Counted from the first letter of the stretch, positions 51,195-60,269 are shown. The stretch: DNA of 64,000 nt from Prevotella sp. P5-92 (GCF_002251245.1 NZ_NPJG01000125.1:147916-211915), one strand, 5' to 3'. The notes: generated from the letters alone by a model not told the origin. Program-made: numbers and translations.

Positions 51195-52151
51195 ATGGGA
51201 ATATTTGGATTTTTCAACAAAAACAAGAAAGAGACCCTTGACAAGGGCTTAGAGAAGACAAAGACCAGCGTATTCGACAAGCTGGCCCGTGCCGTAGCTG
51301 GCAAATCAAAGGTTGATGACGACGTGCTCGACAATCTGGAAGAGGTGCTCATCACTAGCGACGTTGGCGTGGACACCACCCTCAAGATCATCGAGAGGAT
51401 AGAACAAAGAGTAGCACGCGACAAGTATGTAAGCACCTCCGAGCTCAATTCCATACTGCGTCAAGAAATTGCCGCCCTGCTGTCAGAAAACAACACCGAC
51501 GACAACGACAATTGGGACCTTCCCGCCGACCATAAGCCTTACGTCATCCTCGTAGTGGGTGTCAATGGTGTGGGAAAGACCACCACCATCGGCAAACTCG
51601 CCTACCAGTTTAAGAACGCTGGCAAGAAAGTGTATCTCGGAGCCGCCGACACCTTCCGTGCAGCAGCCGTCGAACAGCTCTGCATCTGGGGCGAGAGGGT
51701 CGGCGTCAACGTCGTGAAACAACAGATGGGCAGCGACCCAGCATCGGTAGCTTTCGACACCCTCAGCAGCGCGAAAGCCAACAACGCCGACGTGGTCATC
51801 ATCGACACCGCCGGACGTCTGCACAACAAGGTGGGCCTCATGAACGAGCTGAAGAAGATAAAGGACGTGATGAAGAAGGTACTGCCCGAAGCCCCCGACG
51901 AGGTGCTGCTCGTGCTCGACGGAAGCACCGGACAGAACGCCTTCGAACAGGCAAAGCAGTTTGCCGCCGTCACACAGATAACGTCACTCGCCATCACCAA
52001 GCTCGACGGCACCGCCAAGGGTGGTGTGGTCATCGGCATCAGCGACCAGCTCAAGGTGCCCGTAAAGTATATAGGACTGGGCGAGAAGATGGAAGACCTC
52101 CAGCTCTTCAACAAAGTCCAATTTGTCGATTCACTATTTAAGAACAACTGA
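51195..52151 (+). CDS. ftsY: Signal recognition particle receptor FtsY
   Basis: A 318-residue SRP GTPase at the inner membrane that docks ribosome-nascent chain complexes. The four-helix N domain (about residues 20-100) is followed by the G domain: GVNGVGKTTTIGKLA (G1), LGAADTFRAAAVEQL, DTAGRLHNKVGLM (G3) and TKLDGTAKGG (G4). The acidic A domain of E. coli FtsY is absent. rimO starts four bases after the stop. Confidence 0.97.
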   Translation: MGIFGFFNKNKKETLDKGLEKTKTSVFDKLARAVAGKSKVDDDVLDNLEEVLITSDVGVDTTLKIIERIEQRVARDKYVSTSELNSILRQEIAALLSENNTDDNDNWDLPADHKPYVILVVGVNGVGKTTTIGKLAYQFKNAGKKVYLGAADTFRAAAVEQLCIWGERVGVNVVKQQMGSDPASVAFDTLSSAKANNADVVIIDTAGRLHNKVGLMNELKKIKDVMKKVLPEAPDEVLLVLDGSTGQNAFEQAKQFAAVTQITSLAITKLDGTAKGGVVIGISDQLKVPVKYIGLGEKMEDLQLFNKVQFVDSLFKNN

Positions 52152-52155
52152 GATT

Positions 52156-53460
52156 TTGAAAAAGAACACTATTGACATCATAACCATGGGATGCTCGAAA
52201 AACCTCGTTGACAGCGAGACCCTCATGGGCTTGTTTGAGGCTAACGGCTACCATTGCACACACGACAGCAAGAATCCGCAAGGAGAGATTGCCGTCGTCA
52301 ACACCTGCGGTTTCATCCAGGACGCCAAGGAAGAGAGCATCAACACCATACTCGAGCTGGCACAGGCAAAAGACGAGGGACGACTGAAGAAGCTCTTTGT
52401 CATGGGGTGTCTCTCACAGCGATACCAGAAAGAGCTGGAACAGGAGATACCACAGGTAGATAAGTATTACGGCAAATTCAACTACAAGGAACTGCTGCGC
52501 GACCTCGGCAAAGGGGAGATGACCCTCTGCGACGGACAACGCCATATCACCACCCCGCGTCACTATGCTTATATCAAGATTAGCGAGGGCTGCGACCGCC
52601 GTTGCGCCTATTGCGCCATACCCATCATCACGGGTAAGCACCAAAGCCGCCCCATCGACGACATCCTCGACGAAGTAAGACAGCTGGTGGAAAACGGCAC
52701 GCGCGAATTTCAGATCATAGCACAAGAACTCACATACTACGGCATCGACATCGACGGCAAGCGACACATCGCCGAACTCATATCGAGGATGGCCGACATC
52801 AAGGGCGTGAGATGGATACGCCTCCATTACGCCTACCCCACCCACTTCCCGTGGGAACTGCTTGAGGTGATCAGAGAGAAACCCAACGTCTGCAAATACC
52901 TCGACATAGCTCTCCAGCACATCTCCGACCACATGCTCGAACGCATGCACCGCAATGTGACAAAGCGAGAGACATACGAACTGATAGAACGCATCAGACG
53001 CGAGGTGCCAGGCATCCATCTCCGCACCACCCTCATGGTGGGATTCCCCGGCGAGACCGACGACGACTTCGAGCAGCTGCTTGAGTTCACTCGTAAGGCG
53101 AGATTCGAGCGTATGGGCGCCTTTGCCTACTCTGAGGAAGAAGGCACCTACTCGGCACTCCACTATGACGACGACGTGCCCGAGACTACCAAACAATACC
53201 GACTCGACAAACTCATGGCCCTCCAGCAGCGCATCAGTGCCGAGCTGGAAGCCGAGAAGGTGGGAAAGGTGATGAAGGTAGTGGTTGACAGGAAAGAAGG
53301 CGACTACTATGTCGGACGCACCGAATACTGCTCGCCCGAGGTAGATCCCGAAGTGCTCATACCAGCAGCCGACCGCCGACTGCGCGTAGGACAGATGTAC
53401 GACGTGAGAATAACAGACTCCGAGGAGTTTGACCTCTACGGAGAGATAGTGAAGAAATAA
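52156..53460 (+). CDS. rimO: Ribosomal protein S12 methylthiotransferase
   Basis: A 434-residue radical-SAM enzyme adding a methylthio group to Asp in S12. The UPF0004 domain (IDIITMGCSKNLVDSETLMG) is followed by the radical SAM cluster GCDRRCAYCAIP (CxxxCxxC) and a TRAM domain at the end. I place the start at TTG 52156 (reads MKKNTIDIITMGC), as the nearest ATG (52123) lies inside ftsY and adds residues unlike the family. HU genes follow. Confidence 0.95.
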   Translation: MKKNTIDIITMGCSKNLVDSETLMGLFEANGYHCTHDSKNPQGEIAVVNTCGFIQDAKEESINTILELAQAKDEGRLKKLFVMGCLSQRYQKELEQEIPQVDKYYGKFNYKELLRDLGKGEMTLCDGQRHITTPRHYAYIKISEGCDRRCAYCAIPIITGKHQSRPIDDILDEVRQLVENGTREFQIIAQELTYYGIDIDGKRHIAELISRMADIKGVRWIRLHYAYPTHFPWELLEVIREKPNVCKYLDIALQHISDHMLERMHRNVTKRETYELIERIRREVPGIHLRTTLMVGFPGETDDDFEQLLEFTRKARFERMGAFAYSEEEGTYSALHYDDDVPETTKQYRLDKLMALQQRISAELEAEKVGKVMKVVVDRKEGDYYVGRTEYCSPEVDPEVLIPAADRRLRVGQMYDVRITDSEEFDLYGEIVKK

Positions 53461-53491
53461 GTTCGAGATTAGGGAGATAAAAACAGACAAC

Positions 53492-53779
53492 GTGAACAAC
53501 AAGGAATTCATACAACGACTGTCGAGCCGATTAGGCTATACGGTGTCAGACACACAGAGGATGGTGACCAACGTCATCGACAAGATGAGCGACGGCTTCC
53601 AGGAGGGCCACTCAGTGTCAATACCCGGCTTCGGCTCCTTCGACATTAAGAAGAAGCTGGAACGTATCATGGTGAACCCGGCTACCCAACAGCGTATGCT
53701 GGTGCCACCGAAACTGGTCTTGAATTTCAAGCCAGCAGCCATCTGGAAAGAAAAAGTAAAGAAAGGAGGCGAGAAGTAA
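53492..53779 (+). CDS. HU/IHF-family DNA-binding protein
   Basis: A 95-residue histone-like protein starting at GTG. NKEFIQRLSSRLGYTVSDTQRMV and SVSIPGFGSFDIKKKLERIMVNPATQQRMLVPPKLVLNFKPAAIWKEK give the HU body and the DNA-bending arm with its proline. It is 2 bases upstream of the fused HU gene, which suggests the two may form heterodimers. Confidence 0.9.
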   Translation: MNNKEFIQRLSSRLGYTVSDTQRMVTNVIDKMSDGFQEGHSVSIPGFGSFDIKKKLERIMVNPATQQRMLVPPKLVLNFKPAAIWKEKVKKGGEK

Positions 53780-53781
53780 CC

Positions 53782-55155
53782 ATGGGCAAATATACTATCC
53801 AACAACTCGCTGAAATCCTTGTGAAGAAAAACGGTCTCAACGAGAAGGAGGCACAAGACTTTGTCGTGGCCATCTTCGAGATCGTGAAGGAAGGTCTTGA
53901 ACAAGACAAGCTCGTAAAGATAAAAGGTTTCGGCACATTCAAGATCATCGACATCGACCCGAGGGCAAGCATCAATGTCAATACCGGCGAACGTGTGCTC
54001 ATCGAAGGACATCAGAAAATCACCTTCACCCCCGATGCGGTGATGAAGGAAATGGTAAACCGTCCCTTCTCACAGTTTGAGACCGTCATACTTAACGATG
54101 GCGTCGATCTGTCGGAAATTGACAGAACCTACAACTTCGAACCCGACAACAACACCGGCGTAGAGGAATCGGAAACCGAACAAGACACTCAAGAGACACA
54201 AGACAACACTCAAGACACACAAGACAACACTCAAGGGACACAAGACAACACTCAAGAGACACAAGACACTCAAGCTGAAGTTTCAACAGAAAAGACCACC
54301 ATCGTCGAAGAGCCTGAGCTTACGATTGTTGAGACAACAGAAGAGCCAGAGCCTACGATTGTTGAGACAACAGAAGAGCCAGAGCCTACGATTGTTGAGA
54401 CAACAGAAGAGCCAGAGACTACGATTGTTGAGACAACGGAAGAGCCAGAGCCACCAACTATTACGTCAGAAGAAGTCCCCGCACGCGAAGTGGTGGCCAA
54501 CGGTCCCTGCGACCAAGAAGAAGAAGATGATGATGACGACGACACCGCGTCGCCAGACGTCTTTGACGACGACAGCGAGACCAGTGGCAGCTACTGGAAA
54601 TGGGTGGTAGCAGCCGTTGTCTGCCTTATCCTCATGGCAGCAGCAGCTTATGGCGGATATATGTTCGGACTGGAAGAGGGAAAGCACCAAGAGAAGAAGT
54701 CGCAAATAGCCGACTATGCCGCACAACTCGACAAGCAGACAGCCGAGCTGCGCAAGCAACGCCTTGCAAATCAAGAGCAAGTCCTCGCCGACACATCTGC
54801 AACTGCCAAAAAAGTCGCCGACACTTCCCCCACAAAGAAAGAAGTGTCAGCCACATCTCCTGCTACACAGCCAGCCACCTCCACACCGTCAGCGGAAGAA
54901 GACTACTCCCGATACAACACCTCCGACGTCCGCATCCGCACCGGAGCATACATCATAGTAGGTATCGACAAGACCGTGACGGCACAAGAGGGTCAGACCA
55001 TTGGCAAAATAGCCCAAAGCCAGCTCGGCCCCGGAATGTCGTGCTACGTGGAAGCCGTTAATGGCATGAAGGAAAACACCGTCCTGAAGAAAGGAACGAG
55101 AATAAAGATCCCAAAGCTAAGACATAAAAAGAAAAAGTTACCAGTTAACCGTTAA
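53782..55155 (+). CDS. HU-domain protein with transmembrane segment and LysM-like C-terminus
   Basis: A 457-residue fusion. Residues 1-95 are an HU/IHF domain (KLVKIKGFGTFKIIDIDPRASINVNTGERVLIEGHQKITFTPD). Residues about 128-265 are an acidic Thr/Glu/Gln linker made of two DNA-level tandem repeats. A single membrane segment (WKWVVAAVVCLILMAAAAYGGYMFGL, near residue 272) follows, then a short coiled coil and a C-terminal LysM-like module (TVTAQEGQTIGKIAQSQLGPG to GTRIKIP). The topology would place DNA binding in the cytoplasm and peptidoglycan binding in the periplasm. The last residues (KKLPVNR) are read from a palindromic repeat at 55131-55180, so the original end may have changed. Confidence 0.82.
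   Translation: MGKYTIQQLAEILVKKNGLNEKEAQDFVVAIFEIVKEGLEQDKLVKIKGFGTFKIIDIDPRASINVNTGERVLIEGHQKITFTPDAVMKEMVNRPFSQFETVILNDGVDLSEIDRTYNFEPDNNTGVEESETEQDTQETQDNTQDTQDNTQGTQDNTQETQDTQAEVSTEKTTIVEEPELTIVETTEEPEPTIVETTEEPEPTIVETTEEPETTIVETTEEPEPPTITSEEVPAREVVANGPCDQEEEDDDDDDTASPDVFDDDSETSGSYWKWVVAAVVCLILMAAAAYGGYMFGLEEGKHQEKKSQIADYAAQLDKQTAELRKQRLANQEQVLADTSATAKKVADTSPTKKEVSATSPATQPATSTPSAEEDYSRYNTSDVRIRTGAYIIVGIDKTVTAQEGQTIGKIAQSQLGPGMSCYVEAVNGMKENTVLKKGTRIKIPKLRHKKKKLPVNR
54181..54453 (+). repeat. Two in-frame tandem repeats in the linker (21-bp and 33-bp units)
   Basis: A 21-base unit (GACAACACTCAAG core, anchors 54202, 54223, 54244) encodes TQDNTQE-type repeats; a 33-base unit (anchors 54322, 54355, 54388, 54421) encodes four copies of TIVETTEEPEP. 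Both keep the frame and can vary linker length. Confidence 0.88.
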
Positions 55156-55180
55156 CAAGTTAACTTTTTCACGGTTCAAG
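55131..55180. terminator. Palindromic 50-bp element, bidirectional terminator, copy 1
   Basis: GAAAAAGTTA and TAACTTTTTC are 10-bp arms around GTTAACCGTTAAC. The 50 bases are identical to 60533-60582. The last codons and stop of the HU fusion gene lie inside it. Confidence 0.75.
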
Positions 55181-55222
55181 GCTACAAGATCAATCGAAAA
55201 GTGTAGATGCGTCGGGTAAATT
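55181..55222 (-). pseudogene. Remnant of a toxin-antitoxin locus (antitoxin 3' end)
   Basis: These 42 bases equal 60971-61012 except for one base. At that site they encode the last residues of the antitoxin gene (LPDASILFD). Here the rest of the antitoxin and all of the toxin are missing and an ISAon1-type element begins directly after. Confidence 0.75.
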
Positions 55223-55306
55223 TGGGGTCACTTGCAAAAGCGTGTGGATAGCATAGCACAATAAAAGCAAGCAGGTGTACGTTTATAGAGTAAACGTTAG
55301 AACAAA

Positions 55307-55687
55307 ATGGAACAGTATAGACTCTTAGCGGAATGCCTATTGCCAGCCCACATGCTTGACTGGTTTGACTTGAAGACTGTACGTGTCGAGAAGAAAGGTG
55401 ACACACAGGTGATTCACCTTTATCTCGATGAGAACGAGCAGAAACCTGACGACAGAGAAGACCTGCGCCCCAATGGATTTACACGCGAAAGTGCGTTTCA
55501 CAACTTTCCGATTAGAGGTCAGGAAGTACTGCTTCACGTGCGCCGTCGCAGATGGCTTGATGCAGATGGTCACAACGTGATGACCGAATGCAATCTCATT
55601 CAGGAGTCCACCCACTGCTCAACCGAGTTGGCGGATTTTTTAAAAGAAGCGTTTGGAGACGCGCCCTATAACGGCCCGTTCGTTTGA
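55307..55687 (+). CDS. ISAon1-family transposase, N-terminal region
   Basis: A 126-residue ORF (LLAECLLPAHMLDWFDLKTV, DLRPNGFTRESAFHNFPIRG) matching the separately read N-terminal ORF of ISAon1-type elements. It overlaps the second frame by 35 bases, the layout expected for a -1 frameshift fusion. It appears intact, but its partner is broken. Confidence 0.8.
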   Translation: MEQYRLLAECLLPAHMLDWFDLKTVRVEKKGDTQVIHLYLDENEQKPDDREDLRPNGFTRESAFHNFPIRGQEVLLHVRRRRWLDADGHNVMTECNLIQESTHCSTELADFLKEAFGDAPYNGPFV

Positions 55688-56078
55688 GGATGACTATCAC
55701 ATAGACGATGATGAGTATGGCAGAGCCTACAAGGACCACCTAAGCGGCTATCGTGAATGGTCTGAACTAGGCCATGCTGACGAGTGGCTCATCTTCCCAG
55801 AGGACATAAGTCCTCACGTCAGCATAGATGAGACATGCTTGTCCACGGGAGAGGTATACACAATAGCCTCGAACATGGATGCACATGGTCGCAAGGGATG
55901 CCTTATTGCTGCCGCCATGTACGACCGTGAGGATGAGATCCTTAACTATTTTGTCAATCGCTCTACCAATGCATCAGCAGAATCCCTCAATGCAAAGATC
56001 AAGCATTTCAGAGCACAACTCAGAGGTATCATTGACCGTAAGTTCTTTCTCTTCAGACTAATGAAGATCTATGCCTAA
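55653..56078 (+). pseudogene. ISAon1-family transposase, catalytic region, internally deleted
   Basis: A 141-residue frame joins the start of the catalytic part (ITARSFEDDYHIDDDEYGRA to SIDETCLSTGEVYTIASNMD, first catalytic Asp/Glu) directly to its end (ILNYFVNRSTNASAESLNAKI, final Glu). Roughly 190 central residues with the second Asp are missing; the junction is near residues AAMYDREDE. The protein should be inactive. Confidence 0.82.
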
Positions 56079-56161
56079 TCCACACACTTTTACTGGTGAC
56101 CCCAATATCCCTGATATATAAAAATTTCCGTTGTTTTCTTGCTGATTTCAAAAAAACTTCG

Positions 56162-56169
56162 TATTTTTG
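56162..56169 (+). promoter_or_regulatory. -7 promoter element (TATTTTTG) for the Rpn-family gene
   Basis: TATTTTTG 23 bases before the ATG at 56192, supporting that start over the upstream ATG at 56096. Confidence 0.6.
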
Positions 56170-56191
56170 CAGCAAAATTGTATTTTGTGGT

Positions 56192-57061
56192 ATGAATGGA
56201 ATAGAAGAAAGATACATCAGTCTGCTGACCGACTTCGGTTTCAAACGCATATTCGGCACTGCTCCCAACAAGGAACTGCTGATCAACTTCCTCAATAGCC
56301 TGTTTGACGGCAAGCAGGTTATCAAGGACGTGAAGTATCTCAACACGGAGCATTTCGGCGACAATGCCTCGGCACACAAGGCAATTTTCGACGTGTATTG
56401 TGAGGGCGATGATGGTGAGAAGTTTATCGTCGAGATGCAGAATGCCTATCAGGACTTCTTCAAGGACCGCTCACTGTTTTATTCCACATTTCCCATCCGC
56501 GAACAGGCGAAGAAAAGTGCCGACTGGGACTTTAAGCTTTCACGCGTTTATACCGTGGCTCTTTTGAACTTTGACATGAAGGAGGATGCCTTCGATAAGA
56601 AGGAGATAACCCACACCGTAAAGCTCTGTGACATCAAGACCAACAAGGTGTTCTATAAGAAGCTCGACTTCATATATGTGGAGATTGCCAAGTTTAAGAA
56701 GAAGGAGGACGAGTTGGAGACGCTTTACGACAAGTGGCTTTTCGTGCTAAAGAACCTATATAAATTGGAGAGCCGCCCCAAGGCTTTGCGCGACAAGGTG
56801 TTCGATCGCCTGTTCAAGGAGGCCGAGATAGCCACTTTCACCCCCGAGGAGCTGCGTGAGTATGAGGATAGCCTCAAGGCCTACCGCGACATCAAGAACT
56901 CTATTGACTCGGCGCGTAGGGAAGGACGTGCAGAAGGACGTGCAGAAGGGCATGCAGAGGAAAAAAAGGTTATTGCACGAAAAATGAAGTCCAAAGGATT
57001 CTCCGCAGCTGACATATCTGAGATGACAGGATTGACGGATGAAGAAATTGAGACTTTGTAG
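56192..57061 (+). CDS. Rpn-family recombination-promoting nuclease / PD-(D/E)XK transposase-like
   Basis: A 289-residue protein. ERYISLLTDFGFKRIFGTAPNKELLINFLNSLF is the family opening. The nuclease core is seen in AIFDVYCEGDDGEKFIVEMQNAYQDFFKDR (Asp ... ExQ). The C-terminus SARREGRAEGRAEGHAEEKK and MKSKGFSAADISEMTGLTDEEIETL is typical. These proteins cut DNA and promote recA-independent recombination; in Bacteroidales they often occur in many copies. The gene is alone on its transcript, next to a dead IS and before a stem-loop terminator. Confidence 0.9.
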   Translation: MNGIEERYISLLTDFGFKRIFGTAPNKELLINFLNSLFDGKQVIKDVKYLNTEHFGDNASAHKAIFDVYCEGDDGEKFIVEMQNAYQDFFKDRSLFYSTFPIREQAKKSADWDFKLSRVYTVALLNFDMKEDAFDKKEITHTVKLCDIKTNKVFYKKLDFIYVEIAKFKKKEDELETLYDKWLFVLKNLYKLESRPKALRDKVFDRLFKEAEIATFTPEELREYEDSLKAYRDIKNSIDSARREGRAEGRAEGHAEEKKVIARKMKSKGFSAADISEMTGLTDEEIETL

Positions 57062-57182
57062 CTATTGTTCCCCTGTGATTCTTATATACACTTGCAAAAA
57101 AAGTTATGATAAAAATCGAGTCATAAAATCATTATAAATCTTCGACTCGCAGTCTTTGGAAGGCTTGCGGGTACCATTAATA

Positions 57183-57275
57183 TAACGTGAGCTCGACGAA
57201 AATACTATGATTGGTAATTGGCTGGAAGCCAATATCCGTATCATTCCAATTCATCGAACTCACGTTACTTATTTT
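57183..57275. terminator. Long stem-loop, probable bidirectional terminator
   Basis: TAACGTGAGCTCGA (57183-57196) pairs with TCGAACTCACGTTA (57253-57266), 13 of 14 bases, with an inner hairpin ATTGGCT/AGCCAAT, followed by a T-rich tract. It lies between the convergent Rpn and GH31 genes. Confidence 0.65.
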
Positions 57276-57330
57276 TTTACTTCACCTTCTTCCAAGTGAA
57301 GGTAGTAGTGAAGCGGGTTCTCTATGCCAA

Positions 57331-59880
57331 TTAATGCTTCGTTCCGTTTACATTATACTTGTTACCATTTGCTTCGATTACTATATGGCAGTTGTTGATG
57401 AGATACTTCTTAGCCTTGTCAGCAGAATCGCTAACAGTATAAACATTGCTGATGTCGGTTGAGTTGTCGAAGTTTATGGTGATGGCGCTTTGGGCATTTC
57501 CCATAGCAGGAACGCTGGCATGGAAGGTTAGCACACCATCCTCTGGGAAGTACTTCTGGTCTGTAATGGAGATGTCATTGCTAGTAACTGATGTCACCTT
57601 CTGATCTTTATAAAGAGGCACAACGAAGTCTATCTCACGTACAGCAGGACGGTTCTCGTATGCCTCAGTGCACTGCTGTTTGAGGGAGATTATGTGGCTA
57701 TTGCCCTCGTACTTGCCACTGAAGGTGATGAGTTCATACTTGTCGCCTACCTGTGCCGACTCGTGATCGTCGTCATAGAGGGTGAAATCCCAAGCATCTC
57801 CTTGGCCGAGTGGATATACTACCTGCAGTCTGCCTCGGTTGATGTTCTCTATGTTGCTATATTCGGTCTGGGCATAGTATGGAGTGAATGTGCCACGGCG
57901 TAAAAACACAGGCATATCGAGTTCTATGTCAGCGAAGTTGATTGTCTGGTTGCCTTCATAGGTTTTCAAGGATGTCATTTCCATCCATTCTCCCGAAGGA
58001 AGTACCACCTTGCGTCCTATAGCACCAGGTTCCGTTATTGGAGCAATCAGCATATTAGGCCCGAAGAGGTATTCATCATCAAGTTCGGCGATATGCTTCT
58101 CCTCATCAGTGTAGAAGTTCACAGGTGCTGTGATAGGAGTGTTCTGTGTGGTGTTGAGCCATGAAAGCGAGTAGATGTATGGCAGCATCTTATAGCGCAA
58201 AGCGAGATAGTCGCTGATGATGTCGCGATACTCATTGTATTCTGGCTGATAAGGCTCAGGCAGATACTGAGCATGGGTACGAAGCACAGGGGTGAAGATA
58301 CCCATCTGAAACCAGCGCATATAGAGCTCAGGATTGATTATCTTCTCATCCGTATTGTCTTGTTCGGCTACGAAACCGCCAATGTCGCTACTCAGATAAC
58401 CAAGACCAGACATGCCGCCATTGATGAGTGCTGGCACCTGGCACTTCATTCCACTCCATGTGCGTGCAATGTCACCTGTCCAAGGGAACGTAGCGTAACG
58501 CTGCATGCCGCTTGTACCAGAACGTGGGAGGAAGATAGGACGTTTGTTTGGGTACTCTTGCTTCCACTTGTTCCATAAACCTTCTATCCACTTCTGTCCG
58601 AACTCATTGTGCGCCTGAAGATGTGTGGAGCCGTCAGCATGAATGGTACCCTCGGTAATCATTTCAGGTTCGCCAAGGTCGAGCCACCATCCGTCAACGC
58701 CCTCTTCGGTACGTGCCTTATAGAAAGTCCAGTACCAATCGATGGCGGCAGGATTCATGAAGTCGATGAGGCCCACCTTGTTGTCGCTCATCCATGTCAT
58801 GTTAGGACATTCCGGGTCGGCAAACAGCCCAGCATTGAGCAGCGGCAGGTAGTTTGTAGATTCTTCAGCAAAGTATGGCTCGGTGATGATGATGGTGTGT
58901 ATGCCCTTCATCTTGAAGTCTGTCATCATCTGAGTAGGATTAGGCCATTTAGGCTTGTACCAGTCGAGGTTGCCCATGCCATTCTGTTTCTCGCCTTCCC
59001 AGAAGAGGTCGAGCGCAACACCGCTGACAGGCATCTTTGCCTGTTCGAGAGAAGCGATAACACCTTCTGTCTCCTCCTGTGAGTGGTAGCCGTAGCGGCT
59101 GCTAATGTAGCCGAGTGCCCAGTAAGGTGGCAGTTCGTGTGTACCAGTCAGTTCACCGTATGTCTTCATCACACCAGCCTGAGTGCCGTCCTCGCTGCCC
59201 ACATATACGTAGCTGATAGGAGTAGGCGACTGAGTGGTATAGCTGATGCCTTCCATACTTGATGGCTTGATGGTTGCATCGATATAGTGGTCTTCGAAAA
59301 GTACGCCATAGCCATTGGTCGATACGACGAAGGGAACACAGATGTTGTTCGGATCCTTATGCTCCTGATCCCAATTGTACTTTTGTGTGTTGTTCATTCG
59401 CAGTGTCTGTCCATCTACACTACCAAAGCGACCGTTGTAGCCGCCACCATAGAAGCCGTTTTCGTTTTGTGCGGCGAATGTCACGGTTTTGGTAGCCGAG
59501 CCATTGTCAAGACATGTCTTCTCACTCAATCGCACCACTCCGTTATCCTTGAATGAAAGCAGTGATGTCTGCTTGTTGACTACTACTGACGAATTGCCGT
59601 ACGAAATCACCAGCTCTGCATCATCGTCTGACACGGTCACACCATCCTTTGCAGTGCCTGTCAGTGTTATAGACGGACGCACATCTGCCATGGTCTTCCC
59701 CTCTGGCAGGGTCGTTACTTTCCAACCATAGTCAGTATATCGCTGTATGACCAACTGTCCTTTGTCGCTATTGATAGTAACTGTACCGCCATCGGCAGTG
59801 TAGCCTTTATAGTTGCCCATCTCCTGGGCAAACGCTGAGAGCGCGAAGCAACTCAGCATTAAACAAATTACTCTTTTCAT
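57331..59880 (-). CDS. Alpha-glucosidase-like glycoside hydrolase family 31, exported
   Basis: An 849-residue enzyme with a signal peptide (MKRVICLMLSCFALSAFAQ). The GH31 N-terminal beta domain is followed by the TIM barrel: GYISSRYGYHSQEETEGVIASL, VALDLFWEG, and the nucleophile motif WWLDLGEPEM near residue 395; RSGTSGMQRYATFPWTGDIARTWSGM and SDIGGF are further family blocks. It probably removes terminal alpha-glucose or alpha-xylose residues. The end (NNCHIVIEANGNKYNVNGTK) resembles the short C-terminal motif seen on Prevotella secreted proteins. No SusCD pair adjoins it. Its leader from 60012 is about 130 nt. Confidence 0.92.
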   Translation of the reverse strand: MKRVICLMLSCFALSAFAQEMGNYKGYTADGGTVTINSDKGQLVIQRYTDYGWKVTTLPEGKTMADVRPSITLTGTAKDGVTVSDDDAELVISYGNSSVVVNKQTSLLSFKDNGVVRLSEKTCLDNGSATKTVTFAAQNENGFYGGGYNGRFGSVDGQTLRMNNTQKYNWDQEHKDPNNICVPFVVSTNGYGVLFEDHYIDATIKPSSMEGISYTTQSPTPISYVYVGSEDGTQAGVMKTYGELTGTHELPPYWALGYISSRYGYHSQEETEGVIASLEQAKMPVSGVALDLFWEGEKQNGMGNLDWYKPKWPNPTQMMTDFKMKGIHTIIITEPYFAEESTNYLPLLNAGLFADPECPNMTWMSDNKVGLIDFMNPAAIDWYWTFYKARTEEGVDGWWLDLGEPEMITEGTIHADGSTHLQAHNEFGQKWIEGLWNKWKQEYPNKRPIFLPRSGTSGMQRYATFPWTGDIARTWSGMKCQVPALINGGMSGLGYLSSDIGGFVAEQDNTDEKIINPELYMRWFQMGIFTPVLRTHAQYLPEPYQPEYNEYRDIISDYLALRYKMLPYIYSLSWLNTTQNTPITAPVNFYTDEEKHIAELDDEYLFGPNMLIAPITEPGAIGRKVVLPSGEWMEMTSLKTYEGNQTINFADIELDMPVFLRRGTFTPYYAQTEYSNIENINRGRLQVVYPLGQGDAWDFTLYDDDHESAQVGDKYELITFSGKYEGNSHIISLKQQCTEAYENRPAVREIDFVVPLYKDQKVTSVTSNDISITDQKYFPEDGVLTFHASVPAMGNAQSAITINFDNSTDISNVYTVSDSADKAKKYLINNCHIVIEANGNKYNVNGTKH

Positions 59881-60017
59881 ATTTATTGTCTTTTCATTTT
59901 CTTATACTACTACCGCTTTTCAGACCAGCGATGTTAGTTTCTTAGGCAAAACTTACATGCATTCCGCAGGTAGAACAACAGGCAACGGGGAGCCTAAGTC
60001 CCTTTCCTTGGGTGCTG

Positions 60018-60025
60018 CAAAGGTA
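60018..60025 (-). promoter_or_regulatory. -7 promoter element (TACCTTTG) for the GH31 gene
   Basis: Minus-strand TACCTTTG about 138 bases upstream of the start, in the only promoter-like position before the IS3 remnant. Confidence 0.5.
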
Positions 60026-60068
60026 ATCATTCTTTGCGGAACTGGCAAGTAATTTGCTTTTTTTTTCA

Positions 60069-60269
60069 TCATGCAGCGATTTTGGTATATTTCGTCATCG
60101 GGATCTGGTGCTCAATACCCTGATGAGGGCGCTTGGTGTTGTAGTATTCAATGTAGTTCTTGATGCCTTCACGCAGTTCCTTTGCTTTGAACTCAGGGGT
60201 GAGTTTTCTACGAGTTGTTTGAGTATTCATTGCGAGTGCAAAGTTACAAAATTTATTTGACTTATGCAC
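60069..60269 (-). pseudogene. IS3-family transposase remnant with internal deletion
   Basis: A 66-codon frame joins the beginning of an IS3 OrfA (MNTQTTRRKLTPEFKAK) directly to the end of the OrfB integrase core (IKNYIEYYNTKRPHQGIEHQ). About 350-400 residues are missing in between. The frame is probably not functional. It lies just upstream of the GH31 gene on the same strand. Confidence 0.78.

Larger units (their letters stand above)
55223..56104 (+). mobile_element. ISAon1-type insertion sequence with internal deletion
   Basis: Terminal inverted repeats are visible: the left end TGGGGTCACTTGCAAAAGCG (from 55223) matches the reverse complement of the right end, which reads TGGGGTCACCAGTAAAAGTG from 56104 leftwards, with a few mismatches, and both go on to GTGTGGAT. 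The element of about 880 bp carries two overlapping transposase frames. About 190 residues of the catalytic domain are missing, so it cannot move by itself but keeps both ends. Confidence 0.82.
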
